A stretch of 64,000 bases of DNA from Janthinobacterium rivuli (lineage in GTDB: Bacteria > Pseudomonadota > Gammaproteobacteria > Burkholderiales > Burkholderiaceae_D): assembly GCF_009208735.1 (NCBI RefSeq), contig NZ_WFLJ01000008.1, positions 62,001-126,000 on the forward strand, in the 5' to 3' direction. A model generated the notes under the pieces. It saw only the letters and a list, made by a program, of their open reading frames with translations, did not search any database and was not told where the DNA came from. Positions 51,222 through 60,909 of the stretch are shown one piece after another; within the stretch, counting starts at the first letter, position 1; every line of letters starts with the position of its first letter. The position numbers and the translations under genes were made by a program.

Positions 51222-52540
51222 GCGCCCTGAATGCCCCGAACGCCCGCCCTCTGCCGGCGGCCCATCCGGACCCGGAAAGGGAGCCGCAGCGCATCGTCAT
51301 CCGCATGCTGGCCCTGATCGCCGTGCTGCTGGTGCTGGTGCTGGCCTGGGCCACGTTCGCCCAGCTCGACGTGTCCGTGCATGGCCGTGGCGCCATCACC
51401 CCGCCATCGCACCTGCAGGAAGTGCAAAGCCTGGAAGGGGGCATCGTGCGCGAAATGCTGGTGAAGCCGGGCCAGCGCGTGCGCCGCGGCGAATTGCTGC
51501 TGCGCCTGGACACGGCCCAGTACGAAGCCAACCTGGGCGCCAGCGTGCAGAATCGGCTGGCGGCGCTGGCGGGCAGGGCGCGCCTCGATGCGCTGCTGTC
51601 CGGTGCTACTCCCCGGTTCGCGCCCGAGTGGCAGAAAGAAGCGCCCGAGCTGATCGCCAAGGAAACGCAGTTGTGGCGCGACGGCCAGCGCGAATTCGCG
51701 TCGGCCACGGCGGCCGCGCGCGAAGGCGTGACGCGCCGCCGCGGCGAGCTGGCCGAGGCGCACAGCCGCATCGCCCAACTCGATACAGGTCTGAAAATCG
51801 CCCTGGAAAGCCTGTCGATCGAGGAGCGCCTGTTCAAGGAGGGCGCCGGTTCGCGCGGCGACTACCTGAATGCGCAGCAGCGCGTGCAGCAGCAGCGCAC
51901 GGAACTCGACGGCCTGCGCGCGTCCGTGCCGCGCCTGGCGGCCACCCTGGCCGAGGCGCAGGCGCAGGCGGGCGAAGTGGAAGCGCGCATGCGCGGCCAG
52001 TGGGGCGCGCAGCGCAGCGAATATGAAACCAAGGCGGGCGCGCTGGCCAGCACCGTGAAAGGCCAGCAGGACCAGGTGAGCCGGCGCGACGTGACGGCGC
52101 CCGTCGACGGCGTCGTCAACCGCGTGCTGGTGGCAACCGTGGGCGGCGTGGCGCAGCCGGGCAAGCCTATCCTGGAAATCGTGCCCGCCGATTCGGAAAT
52201 GCTCATTTCCGTGCGCGTGAAACCGTCGGACATCGGTTTCATCCACGTGGGGCAGAGCGCTTCGGCGAACGTGCTGGCGTACGACGCCACCACGTACGGC
52301 CGCATGCAGGCGCAGGTGGTGCGCGTGGGGGCCGATGCGATTCCCGACGAACGCAACGAACCGTATTTCGAGGTGCAACTGAGCACGGACCGCAGCCAGC
52401 TGACGGCGCACGGCAAGGTATTGCCCGTCACCCCCGGCATGCCCGTCGACGTGGGCATCCTGACGGGGCGCCGTTCGGTGCTGCAATATGTGTTCAAGCC
52501 CGTGCTGCGCGGCTTGCAGTCTTCCTTGCAGGAGCGGTGA
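51218..52540 (+). CDS. HlyD family type I secretion membrane-fusion protein
   Basis: The protein has 440 residues. It has an N-terminal cytoplasmic tail, one membrane segment near residues 27-48 (IRMLALIAVLLVLVLAWATF) and a HlyD head (VSVHGRGAITPPSHLQEVQ, IVREMLVKPGQRVRRGELLLRL). A long coiled-coil hairpin (residues 120-270) follows and a beta-barrel tail with PVDGVVNRVLVATVGGVAQPG. It bridges the inner-membrane exporter to the TolC channel. Start overlaps the exporter stop codon by 4 bp. Confidence 0.95.
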   Translation: MSALNAPNARPLPAAHPDPEREPQRIVIRMLALIAVLLVLVLAWATFAQLDVSVHGRGAITPPSHLQEVQSLEGGIVREMLVKPGQRVRRGELLLRLDTAQYEANLGASVQNRLAALAGRARLDALLSGATPRFAPEWQKEAPELIAKETQLWRDGQREFASATAAAREGVTRRRGELAEAHSRIAQLDTGLKIALESLSIEERLFKEGAGSRGDYLNAQQRVQQQRTELDGLRASVPRLAATLAEAQAQAGEVEARMRGQWGAQRSEYETKAGALASTVKGQQDQVSRRDVTAPVDGVVNRVLVATVGGVAQPGKPILEIVPADSEMLISVRVKPSDIGFIHVGQSASANVLAYDATTYGRMQAQVVRVGADAIPDERNEPYFEVQLSTDRSQLTAHGKVLPVTPGMPVDVGILTGRRSVLQYVFKPVLRGLQSSLQER

Positions 52541-53832
52541 TGCGTGCCTTCTTGCTTTGCATGGCGTTCGCCTGCGCGAACGCGGTGGCCCAACCGGCGC
52601 CACCGGCCACGTTTCAGGCGCAGTCCACGCGCGGCTTGCCCGCCTTGCTGGCGCGCGCCGTGCCGCGCGACCCGCAGGTGATCGCGGCGCAGGCGGCGCT
52701 GGCCACCACCGAAGCGCGCTACAGGCAGGCCCGTTCGCGCCTGTTCCCGACTGCGGCGCTGCAGGCGACGCGGGGACGCAGCAAGGACCTCGATGGCACC
52801 CTGGAGGTCGAGCGCCGCACGCACCAGGTGGAAGCGAGCGTGCGCTGGAACGTCTACAACGGCGGCGCCGACCGCGCCGAACTTGATGCGGCCGAACGCG
52901 ACATGGCGGGCGCCGCCTTCGACGTGGAGCGGGCGCGCGCGGAAAGCGCGGAAAAGCTGGCCGAGGCGTATTTCGACATGCAGCGCCTGGAACGCAGCCT
53001 GCAGCAGTCGCAGGAGCGTTTGCGCGACGTGACGCAGCTGGTGCGGCAGGTGACGCGCCAGGCGGAATTGGGCAAATCGTCGGAAGTAGACCGCGAACTG
53101 GCGCAAAGTTCGCAGCTGGACGCGGAACTGGTGCACGACGGCTTGCTGACGGACCAGCAGGCGGCGCGCGTCAAGCTCGAGGCGCTGGCTTTCGAGCCGG
53201 TGGCGCAGTTTGCCGATTTCGCCTTTGCGCCGCTGCCGGCGCAGGCATTGGAGAATGCCGATACGCAGCAGGCGCAGTTGCGCGCCGCGCGCGAGCGGGC
53301 CGCCGCGGCCCAGCTGCGCGTGCGCGGCGTGGCGGCCACCCTGGCCCCCAAAATCGACCTGAATGTCAGCCATCTGCTCAACAACAAGACCACGCCGCCG
53401 CCGTCGACCATCCAGCAGCGGGGCTGGTCGGTAGGCGTCTCCTGGGAAATCCCGCTCGGCGGGGGCAGCCTGGCGCAGCGCGACGAGAGCATCAGCCGCG
53501 CCCAGGCGGCCGAGGCGGATGTGGCGCGCGCCGAGCAGGGCACGCGCGCCGACCTGGCCAGCATGGTGCCGCGTATCGCCAATGCGCAGCGTACCCTGGC
53601 CCTGCTCGACGAGCAGGAAAAGAAGATGGCCATCGTCGTGCGCGGCGGGACCATCCAGTACGAGGCGGGCCGGCGCAACCTGCAGCAGGTCATCCAGACG
53701 CGCGACAGCTACTTCACGATACAGCAGCGCCGGATCGACCAGCTGCACCGTTTGACCCTGGCGCAGATGCGGCAATATGCGCTGGCGGGCCAGCTGTTGC
53801 GGGTTTTCGGCCTGGCGCAGGAGGCAAAATAG
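52540..53832 (+). CDS. TolC family outer-membrane channel of the type I secretion system
   Basis: The protein has 430 residues from the ATG after GGAG, whose first base is the last base of the HlyD stop codon. A signal peptide (MRAFLLCMAFACANAVAQ) starts it. Two TolC repeats follow, with coiled-coil and barrel parts: RARAVPRDPQVIAAQAALATTEARYRQARS, VEASVRWNVYNGGADRAELDAA, VGVSWEIPLGGGSLAQRDESI. With the ABC and HlyD proteins it forms a complete type I secretion machine. Confidence 0.93.
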   Translation: MRAFLLCMAFACANAVAQPAPPATFQAQSTRGLPALLARAVPRDPQVIAAQAALATTEARYRQARSRLFPTAALQATRGRSKDLDGTLEVERRTHQVEASVRWNVYNGGADRAELDAAERDMAGAAFDVERARAESAEKLAEAYFDMQRLERSLQQSQERLRDVTQLVRQVTRQAELGKSSEVDRELAQSSQLDAELVHDGLLTDQQAARVKLEALAFEPVAQFADFAFAPLPAQALENADTQQAQLRAARERAAAAQLRVRGVAATLAPKIDLNVSHLLNNKTTPPPSTIQQRGWSVGVSWEIPLGGGSLAQRDESISRAQAAEADVARAEQGTRADLASMVPRIANAQRTLALLDEQEKKMAIVVRGGTIQYEAGRRNLQQVIQTRDSYFTIQQRRIDQLHRLTLAQMRQYALAGQLLRVFGLAQEAK

Positions 53833-53926
53833 CGCCCTGGTGCGCTGATTCACGCAGAGATGATGCATGAAATGCCCATTGTGTGGCACACTGCGCGCTC
53901 GCATATCATCGTTGTCGCGGGAGCGC

Positions 53927-55204
53927 ATGAGCATCATCAAACAATTTCCTTTCGAGTGGCAGGTCGGCGTGCGCTATACGCGCGCCGGGAAACGCAGTGG
54001 CCGCAACAGCTTCATTTCCTTCATTTCCCTCATTTCCGTGGCCGGCATCGGCCTGGGCGTGGCCGCCCTGATCGTCGTCCTATCCGTCATGAACGGCTTC
54101 CAGAAGGAAGTCACCGACCGCTTGATGTCGGTGCTGGCCCACGTCGAGGTGTTCGACACCAGCGGCTCCATGCCCAACTGGCAGGCGCAGGAGCGCGCCG
54201 CCTACGCCAACCCGCAGGTGAAAGCCGTGTCGCCGTTCGTGGAAACCCAGGGCATGCTGCTCAACGACGAAACCATGCGCCCGTCCGTCGTGCGCGGCGT
54301 GCTGCCGCAGCAGGAATCCACCGTCTCCAGCGTGGCTTCCCAGATGAAGCAGGGAAGTTTCAAGGATCTCACGCCAGGTTCCTACAACATCGTGCTGGGC
54401 ATCGACCTGGCCAAGGCGCTCGACGTGAAAGTGGGGCAGAACGTCACGCTGATGCTGGAACGCGAGCCAAGGGCGGGCGACCCGGCCAACGGCATCGTCA
54501 TGCCGCGCATGCGCGTGCTCAAGGTGGCCGGCATCTTCGAGGCGGGCCACAATGAACTCGATGGCAGCCTGGCCTTCGTCAACATGCAGGACGCCGAGCA
54601 GCTGCTGCAGCTCGACGGCCCGTCCGGCCTGCGTCTGCGTCTGCACGACATGAACCAGGCGCCGCAGGTGGCGCGCGAACTGAAGGCGTCGATGCCGGGC
54701 CAGCTGTGGATGCGCGACTGGTCGCGCGCCAGCGCCAGCTGGTATGCGCTGGTGCAAAGCCAGAAGAACATGATGTTCATCATCCTCAGCATGATCATCG
54801 CCGTGGCCGCGTTCAATCTGGTCTCGACCCTGGTCATGTCGGTCACCGACAAGCAGGCCGACATCGCCATTTTGCGCACCCTGGGCGCCTCGCCGTTCTC
54901 CATCATGAAGATCTTCATGATCCAGGGCGCGCTGGTGGGCTTGCTGGGGAGTGCCTTGGGCGTCATCGGCGGCGTCGTGCTGGCGCTGAACGTGGGCGTC
55001 ATCGTGCCCTTCATCGAAGGCATCTTCGGCCTGCACTTCATCTCGAAGGAAATCTACCAGATCAGCGCCGTGCCGTCGGACGTGCATTGGCTGGACGTGG
55101 CGCAGATCGGCCTGATCGCCTTTGGCCTGGCGCTGGTGGCGACCATCTACCCGAGCTGGCGCGCCGCGCGCGTCAAGCCGGCCGAGGCGCTGCGCTATGA
55201 GTAA
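53927..55204 (+). CDS. lolC: Lipoprotein-releasing ABC transporter permease LolC/E family, copy 1
   Basis: The protein has 425 residues, starting MSIIKQFPFEWQVGVRYTRA at an ATG after GCGGGAGCGC. It has the LolCE architecture: one N-terminal membrane segment ([20 protein letters not shown]), a periplasmic domain of about 220 residues, and three C-terminal segments ([57 protein letters not shown]). This permease, with LolD, extracts lipoproteins from the inner membrane for LolA. It is followed by a very similar copy, and I cannot tell from sequence which serves as LolC and which as LolE. Confidence 0.92.
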   Translation: MSIIKQFPFEWQVGVRYTRAGKRSGRNSFISFISLISVAGIGLGVAALIVVLSVMNGFQKEVTDRLMSVLAHVEVFDTSGSMPNWQAQERAAYANPQVKAVSPFVETQGMLLNDETMRPSVVRGVLPQQESTVSSVASQMKQGSFKDLTPGSYNIVLGIDLAKALDVKVGQNVTLMLEREPRAGDPANGIVMPRMRVLKVAGIFEAGHNELDGSLAFVNMQDAEQLLQLDGPSGLRLRLHDMNQAPQVARELKASMPGQLWMRDWSRASASWYALVQSQKNMMFIILSMIIAVAAFNLVSTLVMSVTDKQADIAILRTLGASPFSIMKIFMIQGALVGLLGSALGVIGGVVLALNVGVIVPFIEGIFGLHFISKEIYQISAVPSDVHWLDVAQIGLIAFGLALVATIYPSWRAARVKPAEALRYE

Positions 55205-55224
55205 GAAAATTACCCCTAAGGCAG

Positions 55225-55256
55225 AACCTGGGGTCGGACCCTCAGGTTCCGACCCC
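55225..55256. repeat. Hairpin-forming repeat between the two lolC genes
   Basis: The sequence carries two competing inverted repeats: GGGGTCGGA / TCCGACCCC (9 bp, 55230-55238 and 55248-55256) and AACCTG / CAGGTT (55225-55230 and 55243-55248). Short repeats of this GGGGTCGGACCC kind are, to my recollection, frequent in intergenic regions of Oxalobacteraceae. No T run follows, so it is not a standard terminator. Confidence 0.6.
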
Positions 55257-55321
55257 GGCACTTCGCCGTTGGGTCAGCACGGTGGCATGTCGCTTACACA
55301 AGAATCAATCACATCACAAGC

Positions 55322-56581
55322 ATGTTAAAAAATATTCCCTTCGAATGGCTGGTTGGCCTGCGCTACACGCGGGCCGGCAAGCGCAGTGGCCGCAACAGTT
55401 TTATCTCCTTCATCTCGCTCATTTCCATGGCCGGCATCGGCCTGGGCGTGGCGGCGCTGATCGTCGTGCTGTCGGTGATGAACGGCTTCCAGAAGGAAGT
55501 GACGGACCGCATGCTGTCCGTGCTGGCCCACGTGGAAGTGTTCGACAACAGCGGCAGCATGCCGGACTGGCGCGCCGAGGCGGCGCAGGCCTTTAAAAAT
55601 CCGGCCGTGAAAGGCGCCGCGCCGTTCGTGGAAACGCAGGGCATGCTGCTGCGCGACGATGCGCTGCGCCCCGCCATCGTGCGCGGCGTGCTGCCGGAGG
55701 AAGAGCCGAACGTTTCCGACGTGGCCGGCCAGACGCGCATGGGCAGCTTCAAGGCGCTGCAGCCGGGCACCTTCAATATCGTGCTGGGCATCGAGCTGGC
55801 GCGCGCCCTGCGCGTCAACCTGGGCGAAAAAGTCACCCTGATGCTGGCGCAGGGCCAGGTCACGCCGGCCGGCGTGCTGCCGCGCATGCGCAGCTTCACC
55901 GTCAGCGGCATCTTCCAGGCGGGCCACAATGAATTCGACGCCGGCCTTGCCTTCATCAATATCGAAGACGGCCAGCGTTTGCTGCGCATCAATGGCCCGT
56001 CCGGCCTGCGCCTGCGCCTGGCCGACATGAACCAGGCGCCGCAAGTGGCAGCAGAATTGAAAAAATCCATGCCTGGCGACCTGTGGCTGCGCGACTGGTC
56101 CAAGCTGAACGCCAACTGGTTCGCCGCCGTGCAGACGGAAAAGCGCATGATGTTCATCATCCTGACCCTGATCATCGCGGTGGCCGCCTTCAACCTCGTG
56201 TCGACCCTGGTGATGACGGTGACGGACAAGCAGGCCGATATCGCGATTCTGCGCACCCTGGGCGCCTCGCCCCGTTCCATCATGAAGATCTTCATGATCC
56301 AGGGCGCGCTGGTGGGCATCCTGGGCACAATATTGGGTGTGGGCGGCGGCGTGCTGGTGGCCATGAACATCGACGTCATCGTGCCCTTCATTGAGCACCT
56401 GCTGGGCGTGCAGTTCCTCTCCAAGGACATCTATTTCATCAGCACCGTGCCGTCCGACCTGCGCTGGCCCGACGTCACCAAGATCGGCGTGCTGGCCGTG
56501 ATCCTCGCCTTTTTGGCGACCCTGTACCCAAGCTGGTGGGCTGCCCGCGTCAAACCCGCGGAAGCCCTGCGCTATGAATAA
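55322..56581 (+). CDS. lolC: Lipoprotein-releasing ABC transporter permease LolC/E family, copy 2
   Basis: The protein has 419 residues, starting [20 protein letters not shown]. It is highly similar to the gene 118 bp upstream over its whole length ([52 protein letters not shown]), with the same membrane layout. The pair is a tandem duplication that gives two permeases for a LolCD(E) exporter. Its stop codon overlaps the start of lolD. Confidence 0.92.
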   Translation: MLKNIPFEWLVGLRYTRAGKRSGRNSFISFISLISMAGIGLGVAALIVVLSVMNGFQKEVTDRMLSVLAHVEVFDNSGSMPDWRAEAAQAFKNPAVKGAAPFVETQGMLLRDDALRPAIVRGVLPEEEPNVSDVAGQTRMGSFKALQPGTFNIVLGIELARALRVNLGEKVTLMLAQGQVTPAGVLPRMRSFTVSGIFQAGHNEFDAGLAFINIEDGQRLLRINGPSGLRLRLADMNQAPQVAAELKKSMPGDLWLRDWSKLNANWFAAVQTEKRMMFIILTLIIAVAAFNLVSTLVMTVTDKQADIAILRTLGASPRSIMKIFMIQGALVGILGTILGVGGGVLVAMNIDVIVPFIEHLLGVQFLSKDIYFISTVPSDLRWPDVTKIGVLAVILAFLATLYPSWWAARVKPAEALRYE

Positions 56582-57323
56582 ACCACTGACGACTACCATG
56601 ACCGATCTGAACAAACCCGCCTCCAACGGCGCTTCCGCCGATTCCGCCGTGCTTTCCTGCCGCGGCCTGGGCAAGACTTTTACGCAGGGCAGCTACAAGG
56701 TGCAGGTGCTGGCCGGCATCGACATCGACGTCCACCGCGGCGAGCGCGTCGCCATCGTCGGCGCGTCCGGCTCTGGCAAGTCGACCCTGCTGCATTTGCT
56801 GGGCGGCCTCGATACGCCCACCAGCGGCAAGGTGACCCTGCTGGGCAAGGACTTCGCCAATCTCAGCGAAAAGGCGCGCGGCGACTTGCGCAACGCCTCG
56901 CTGGGTTTCGTCTACCAGTTCCACCACCTGCTGCCCGAGTTTTCGGCGCTGGACAACGTCGCCATGCCCCTGATGATACGGCGCATGAAGCGCGCGCCCG
57001 CCACCGAGCTGGCGCAGCAGATTCTCACGCGCGTGAACCTGGCCAAGCGCGTCACGCACACGCCGGGCGAGTTGTCGGGCGGCGAACGCCAGCGCGTGGC
57101 CCTGGCCCGCGCCCTCGTCACGCAGCCGGCCTGCGTGCTGGCCGATGAACCGACGGGCAACCTCGATCACGCCACGGCCGAACAGATTTTCGACCTGATG
57201 CTGGAACTGTCGCGCACCCTGGGCACGGCCTTCGTCATCGTCACGCACGATATCGAACTGGCCAAGCGCTGCGACCGCGTGCTGCGCCTGACGGACGAAG
57301 GACTGCAGCCGTACCAATACTAG
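56574..57323 (+). CDS. lolD: Lipoprotein-releasing system ATP-binding protein LolD
   Basis: This 249-residue ATPase has Walker [10 protein letters not shown] near residue 63, the LolD-type [21 protein letters not shown] segment, signature [15 protein letters not shown] and Walker [15 protein letters not shown]. It powers the transfer of lipoproteins from the LolC/E permeases to LolA. The first 30 residues are less conserved; the internal Met at residue 9 is another possible start. The start overlaps the second lolC gene by 8 bp. Confidence 0.96.
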   Translation: MNKPLTTTMTDLNKPASNGASADSAVLSCRGLGKTFTQGSYKVQVLAGIDIDVHRGERVAIVGASGSGKSTLLHLLGGLDTPTSGKVTLLGKDFANLSEKARGDLRNASLGFVYQFHHLLPEFSALDNVAMPLMIRRMKRAPATELAQQILTRVNLAKRVTHTPGELSGGERQRVALARALVTQPACVLADEPTGNLDHATAEQIFDLMLELSRTLGTAFVIVTHDIELAKRCDRVLRLTDEGLQPYQY

Positions 57324-57334
57324 GGAGACTAGCC

Positions 57335-58135
57335 ATGCCGTGGATCGACACGCACTGCCACCTCGACGCGCACGAATTCGGCGGCGAATCGCTGCAGGTG
57401 GCGGCGCGCTCCAGCGCTCAAGGCGTGGCGATGATCGTCATTCCCGCCGTCGAACGGGCCAATTTCGCGATCGTGCGCGACCTGGCGGCAGCGGCGCCCA
57501 ACGCCTGCTACGCGCTGGGCATCCATCCGATCTACGTGCCGCACGCCACCGAGGATGATTTGATCGCCCTGCGCGAGGCCGTGCAGGCCGCCATCGCCGA
57601 TCCGAATTTCGTCGCCATCGGCGAGATCGGCCTCGATTTCTTCATCCCCATGCTGTGCGAACCGGCCATGCGCGCCAAGCAGGAGCATTTTTTGCGCGAG
57701 CAGCTGAAAATCGCCCGCGACTTCGATCTGCCCGTGCTGACCCACGTGCGCCGTTCGCAGGACATCGTCCTCAAGCACGCGCGCCAGATCCGCCCGAACG
57801 GCGGCATCGCGCATGCGTTCAATGGCAGCTTCCAGCAGGCGCAGGGCTATATCGACCTCGGTTTCAAGCTCGGTTTCGGCGGCGCCATGACGTTTACCCG
57901 CGCGCTGCAGATACGCCGCATGGCCACGGACCTGCCTTTGGATGCCATCGTGCTGGAGACGGACGCGCCCGATATTTCCCCGGCCTGGATACACCCTGGC
58001 CGCAACAGCCCCGAAGAATTGCCGCGCATCGGCGCCGTGCTGGCCGAGCTGCGCGGCCTTGATATCGCCCAAGTGGCGTTTGCCACCAGCGCCAATGCGC
58101 GCGCCGTGATGCCCCGATTACCCCTGATGGAATGA
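57335..58135 (+). CDS. TatD family metal-dependent deoxyribonuclease
   Basis: The protein has 266 residues and all TatD motifs: DTHCHLD (metal-binding His pair), GEIGLDFF (Glu), HVRRS (His), HAFNGS (His) and ETDAPD (Asp). E. coli TatD is a 3'-5' exonuclease that acts in DNA repair. The gene starts 12 bp after lolD and reads in the same direction, so it may share its transcript. Three TatD paralogues exist in E. coli (TatD, YcfH, YjjV); the subgroup is not resolved here. Confidence 0.95.
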   Translation: MPWIDTHCHLDAHEFGGESLQVAARSSAQGVAMIVIPAVERANFAIVRDLAAAAPNACYALGIHPIYVPHATEDDLIALREAVQAAIADPNFVAIGEIGLDFFIPMLCEPAMRAKQEHFLREQLKIARDFDLPVLTHVRRSQDIVLKHARQIRPNGGIAHAFNGSFQQAQGYIDLGFKLGFGGAMTFTRALQIRRMATDLPLDAIVLETDAPDISPAWIHPGRNSPEELPRIGAVLAELRGLDIAQVAFATSANARAVMPRLPLME

Positions 58136-58139
58136 GACC

Positions 58140-59378
58140 ATGAACAAGAAAATGCTCGCGGGCGCCCTGGCAGCCTGCCTTACCGGCACGTTTGCGCCAG
58201 CCTTCGCGGCGGCCGGTGCCCAGTGCGACGGCATGCCGCGCCTCGACGTCACCACGCCGCCCGGCTTTTGCGTGGCCGTGCTGGCCGACGGACTGAAATT
58301 CCCCCGTGGCGTGCTGCCGCTGACGAATGGCGATATCCTCGTCACGGACATGGCGGGTTGGGCGCCGAAGCAGGGTAAATTGTGGCTGTTGCAGCCCAAG
58401 GCGGCCGGCGCCGGCTACGAGCGCAAGCTCCTGCTCGACAAGCTCGATCGCCCGAACGGCATCGTGCAGGGACCGGACGGCATGGTCTACGTGGGCGAAG
58501 TGGGGCGCATCTTCCGCTTCGACTTGCGCGACCCATCGCGCGCGCTCACCGATATCATCGGCGGCAAGGCCAAGACGCCGCGCCTGCCGGGCTTGGGCTT
58601 GCACCTGCTGACGAACATGCGCTTCAGTCCCAAGGGCGACCTGTACGTGAACGTGGGCTCGAGCACCGACCATTGCGAAAACGATGGCAAGGCGCCCGAT
58701 CCGGCAAAGGCTTGTCCTTCGGCCGAAGGCCCGGAAGCCTTGGGCGCCATCCGTGAATACACGATGGCGTGGCCGGCCGGCACGGTGACGAGCTGGCGCA
58801 CGCATGCGCGCGGCTTGCGCAATTCGATGGCGCTGGCCTTCCATCCTGCCACGGGCGAGCTGTGGCAGGCGGAAAACGCGCGCGACGCCATCCAGGCCGC
58901 CATGCCGCAACTGAAAAGCGACGAAAACCTGCCGCATGAAGAACTCAATTTGATCAAGGCAGACCGGCACTATGGCTGGCCCTACTGCTACGACGACAAT
59001 GTGGCCAGTCCCGAATATCCGAAGACGGCTTGCGACGCCCAATACGCGGCGCCGCAGCGCCTGCTGCCCGGCCACGCCGCGCCGCTGGGCATGACCTTTT
59101 ACACGGCCAGCCGCTTCCCGGCACTGTACAAGAACAGCCTGATCATCGGCTACCACGGCTACCGCGCCAACGGCCACCGCCTGGTGGCGCTGCTGCCCGA
59201 CAAGGCCGGCGCGCCGCTGGGCAAGTCCGTCGACTTGATCAGCAACTGGGAGCGCAAGGGCAAGCAGGGCAGGGGCGCGCCCGTCGACGTCAAGCAGGGC
59301 CAGGATGGCGATATCTACATGGCCGACGACCACAATGGCCTGGTGCTGAAGCTGCATTACGCGGGCGCCAAGCCGTAA
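58140..59378 (+). CDS. Sorbosone-dehydrogenase/glucose dehydrogenase-like beta-propeller protein
   Basis: This 412-residue exported protein has a signal peptide (ALAACLTGTFAPAFAA) and a beta-propeller of the GSDH/sorbosone dehydrogenase type. Motifs are RGVLPLTNGDILVTDMAGW, DRPNGIVQGPDGMVYVGEVG, NMRFSPKGDLYVNVGSSTDHC, RNSMALAFHPATGELWQAE and HYGWPYCYDD. Family members use PQQ to oxidise sugars in the periplasm. PQQ use here is an inference; no pqq genes lie in the window. The gene starts 5 bp after tatD. Confidence 0.85.
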   Translation: MNKKMLAGALAACLTGTFAPAFAAAGAQCDGMPRLDVTTPPGFCVAVLADGLKFPRGVLPLTNGDILVTDMAGWAPKQGKLWLLQPKAAGAGYERKLLLDKLDRPNGIVQGPDGMVYVGEVGRIFRFDLRDPSRALTDIIGGKAKTPRLPGLGLHLLTNMRFSPKGDLYVNVGSSTDHCENDGKAPDPAKACPSAEGPEALGAIREYTMAWPAGTVTSWRTHARGLRNSMALAFHPATGELWQAENARDAIQAAMPQLKSDENLPHEELNLIKADRHYGWPYCYDDNVASPEYPKTACDAQYAAPQRLLPGHAAPLGMTFYTASRFPALYKNSLIIGYHGYRANGHRLVALLPDKAGAPLGKSVDLISNWERKGKQGRGAPVDVKQGQDGDIYMADDHNGLVLKLHYAGAKP

Positions 59379-59477
59379 GGGGGCTGCGGTGCCTGGCGCC
59401 GCAGGATCGCCGGTGCTGTTTACGCGTGCGTTAAAATTCTGCCCTGCGGCCCGGATGTGAATGCATGGGGTGGCACG

Positions 59478-60203
59478 TCATTTCGAGGCGCCGATACCCG
59501 GCGCCCTGGGCCGCTCTTCCATGACGGATTGAAGATAAAGCATCGTCACCTCCTTGCGTTTTTTCAGACGCGATTCCATTTTTCGCAGCGCCGGCGCTTG
59601 CGACAGGCGCTCTGTTTTTCTTCTTGTTAAGTCCAGAATCACCCTGAGAAAAAATCGCTTGATGATGTGCAATCGGTGCAGTTTTTCGGCTTCGATATCA
59701 TTGCGCACGATACTCTTTGCCGCATCGATAGCCTTATCCAGGTTGGCGAGTGCCTGGACACACTTGGCCAGCACCCCGAGGATTTCCTGGTCGTCCGCCC
59801 GCAATGCGAGCTGCAGCATATTCTGGAAGTGGTCAAACAGCGCGATGACTGCCGTTCTGAGCTTGCGCAGCGCGTCATTTCTTGCTTTTATCTCGATTTC
59901 ATAGCCGGTTTTCCAGGCATCCAGTTCGGCCTTCTGTTGTTGTAGTTGTTGAGCGTGCAAATGGTTTAGTTTGTTCTGCGCTTCGAGCAGTATCTGCTTT
60001 TTCTTTTCAAAATCATGTCGTTCATCCTGCAGTTTCTTTGCATGCGCCAGTTCAGCATTCTGTAGTTGCAATGAAAATTGTTGCCGCTGCTTTTCAAATT
60101 GTTTTTCCTTTTTCCAAACAAGAAACAAGGTTATCAGGCTGCCAATTAGCGCAATGATCGCGGCAGCGACGGCGGAAAAGTTCTTGATGTCCTCAGCGGT
60201 CAT
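59478..60203 (-). CDS. Hypothetical membrane protein with long coiled coil
   Basis: The protein starts MTAEDIKNFSAVAAAIIAL at the third of three nearby Mets; AGG lies 9 bases upstream. A membrane segment is near residues 9-30 (VAAAIIALIGSLITLFLVW), followed by about 90 residues of Lys/Gln/Glu-rich coiled coil (KEKQFEKQRQQFSLQLQNAE, LLEAQNKLNHLHAQQLQQQK) and a basic helical tail. It is locally less GC-rich than neighbours. I recognise no family. Confidence 0.65.
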   Translation of the reverse strand: MTAEDIKNFSAVAAAIIALIGSLITLFLVWKKEKQFEKQRQQFSLQLQNAELAHAKKLQDERHDFEKKKQILLEAQNKLNHLHAQQLQQQKAELDAWKTGYEIEIKARNDALRKLRTAVIALFDHFQNMLQLALRADDQEILGVLAKCVQALANLDKAIDAAKSIVRNDIEAEKLHRLHIIKRFFLRVILDLTRRKTERLSQAPALRKMESRLKKRKEVTMLYLQSVMEERPRAPGIGASK

Positions 60204-60518
60204 AGTGGTCATCCTGGTAATAAATGAGGCCGGTAAGCTGCGCAGCAAGGTGTGCTCAGGGCAATGCAGTGGCGCCGGCGGCGTCTCTCGCATCGGGCGT
60301 ATGGTCAGGATAGGCCGTCGTTGACGGCGGCGGTAGAGTACAGCCAGCGCATGTTTGTTCCAGGTCAGTCATCGTCGTCATCGGGGCTGCCGCCTCCAGG
60401 CACGCCCATCAATTGCGGCTGGCCGGCTTTCCTCATGTCTGTGCTTGACCTCGCTCAGTGCGGGCCTGCCGCATGCTCCTACAATCGGCCAGACGTTCCC
60501 CACTGATCCGGGTTGGCC
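60204..60518. other. Intergenic region upstream of the Tai4-Tae4 pair
   Basis: About 315 bp between the divergent coiled-coil gene and the immunity gene. Both promoters must lie here. I see no convincing -35/-10 pair, operator or hairpin; open frames through it have no ribosome-binding site and resemble shadows. Confidence 0.4.
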
Positions 60519-60908
60519 ATGCATTCACCCTTGCTCGTCGTTGCGCTGTGCCTGTGCCTGCCGAGCGCGCGTGCGCAGGGCAGCATTTACGCGCCGGCGC
60601 CACGCCTGAGCGCCGACCAGCTGATCGCGGCTTATCAGGAGGGGCCGCCGGCGGGGAAGGCGCCAGATCCCGCTTTCCTTCTCGGTCAGCGTTATGCGAA
60701 AGGCTATCTGGCCGGCGTGGCCGATGCGGCGCAGGGCCGACGGTGGTGCGACACGGGCCGTTTGAAAACGGTGGAAATCGACGCGCAAGTCATCGTTGAA
60801 CTGAAAAAGCTGCCGGCCCGTGCCCGCCAGGGCGACGCATCGGCCCTGGTCGTCGCCATCCTGGCGCGGCGTTTTCCCTGTCCCACTCCATCACCCACGG
60901 GAGGCTGA
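60519..60908 (+). CDS. Tai4/Rap1a-type immunity protein
   Basis: The protein has 129 residues, with a signal peptide (MHSPLLVVALCLCLPSARAQ) that sends it to the periplasm. The mature part shows the Rap1a/Tai4 pattern: LSADQLIAAYQEG, YAKGYLAGVADAAQGRRWCDTG and a C-terminal RARQGDASALVVAILARRFPCP, with the two Cys of the fold. Tai4 proteins bind and block Tae4 amidases in the periplasm of the producing cell. The amidase gene follows 1 bp later, so the order immunity-effector is clear. Confidence 0.83.
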   Translation: MHSPLLVVALCLCLPSARAQGSIYAPAPRLSADQLIAAYQEGPPAGKAPDPAFLLGQRYAKGYLAGVADAAQGRRWCDTGRLKTVEIDAQVIVELKKLPARARQGDASALVVAILARRFPCPTPSPTGG

Positions 60909-60909
60909 C

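Noticed and set aside
53867-53926. An N-terminal extension of the first lolC gene (MKCPLCGTL and following)
   Set aside because: The start at 53927 has a ribosome-binding site and aligns with the second copy; the extension is absent there.
51862-53940. A 692-codon minus-strand frame opposite HlyD and TolC
   Set aside because: It is a shadow of high-GC coding sequence, with Arg-rich composition and no start signal.
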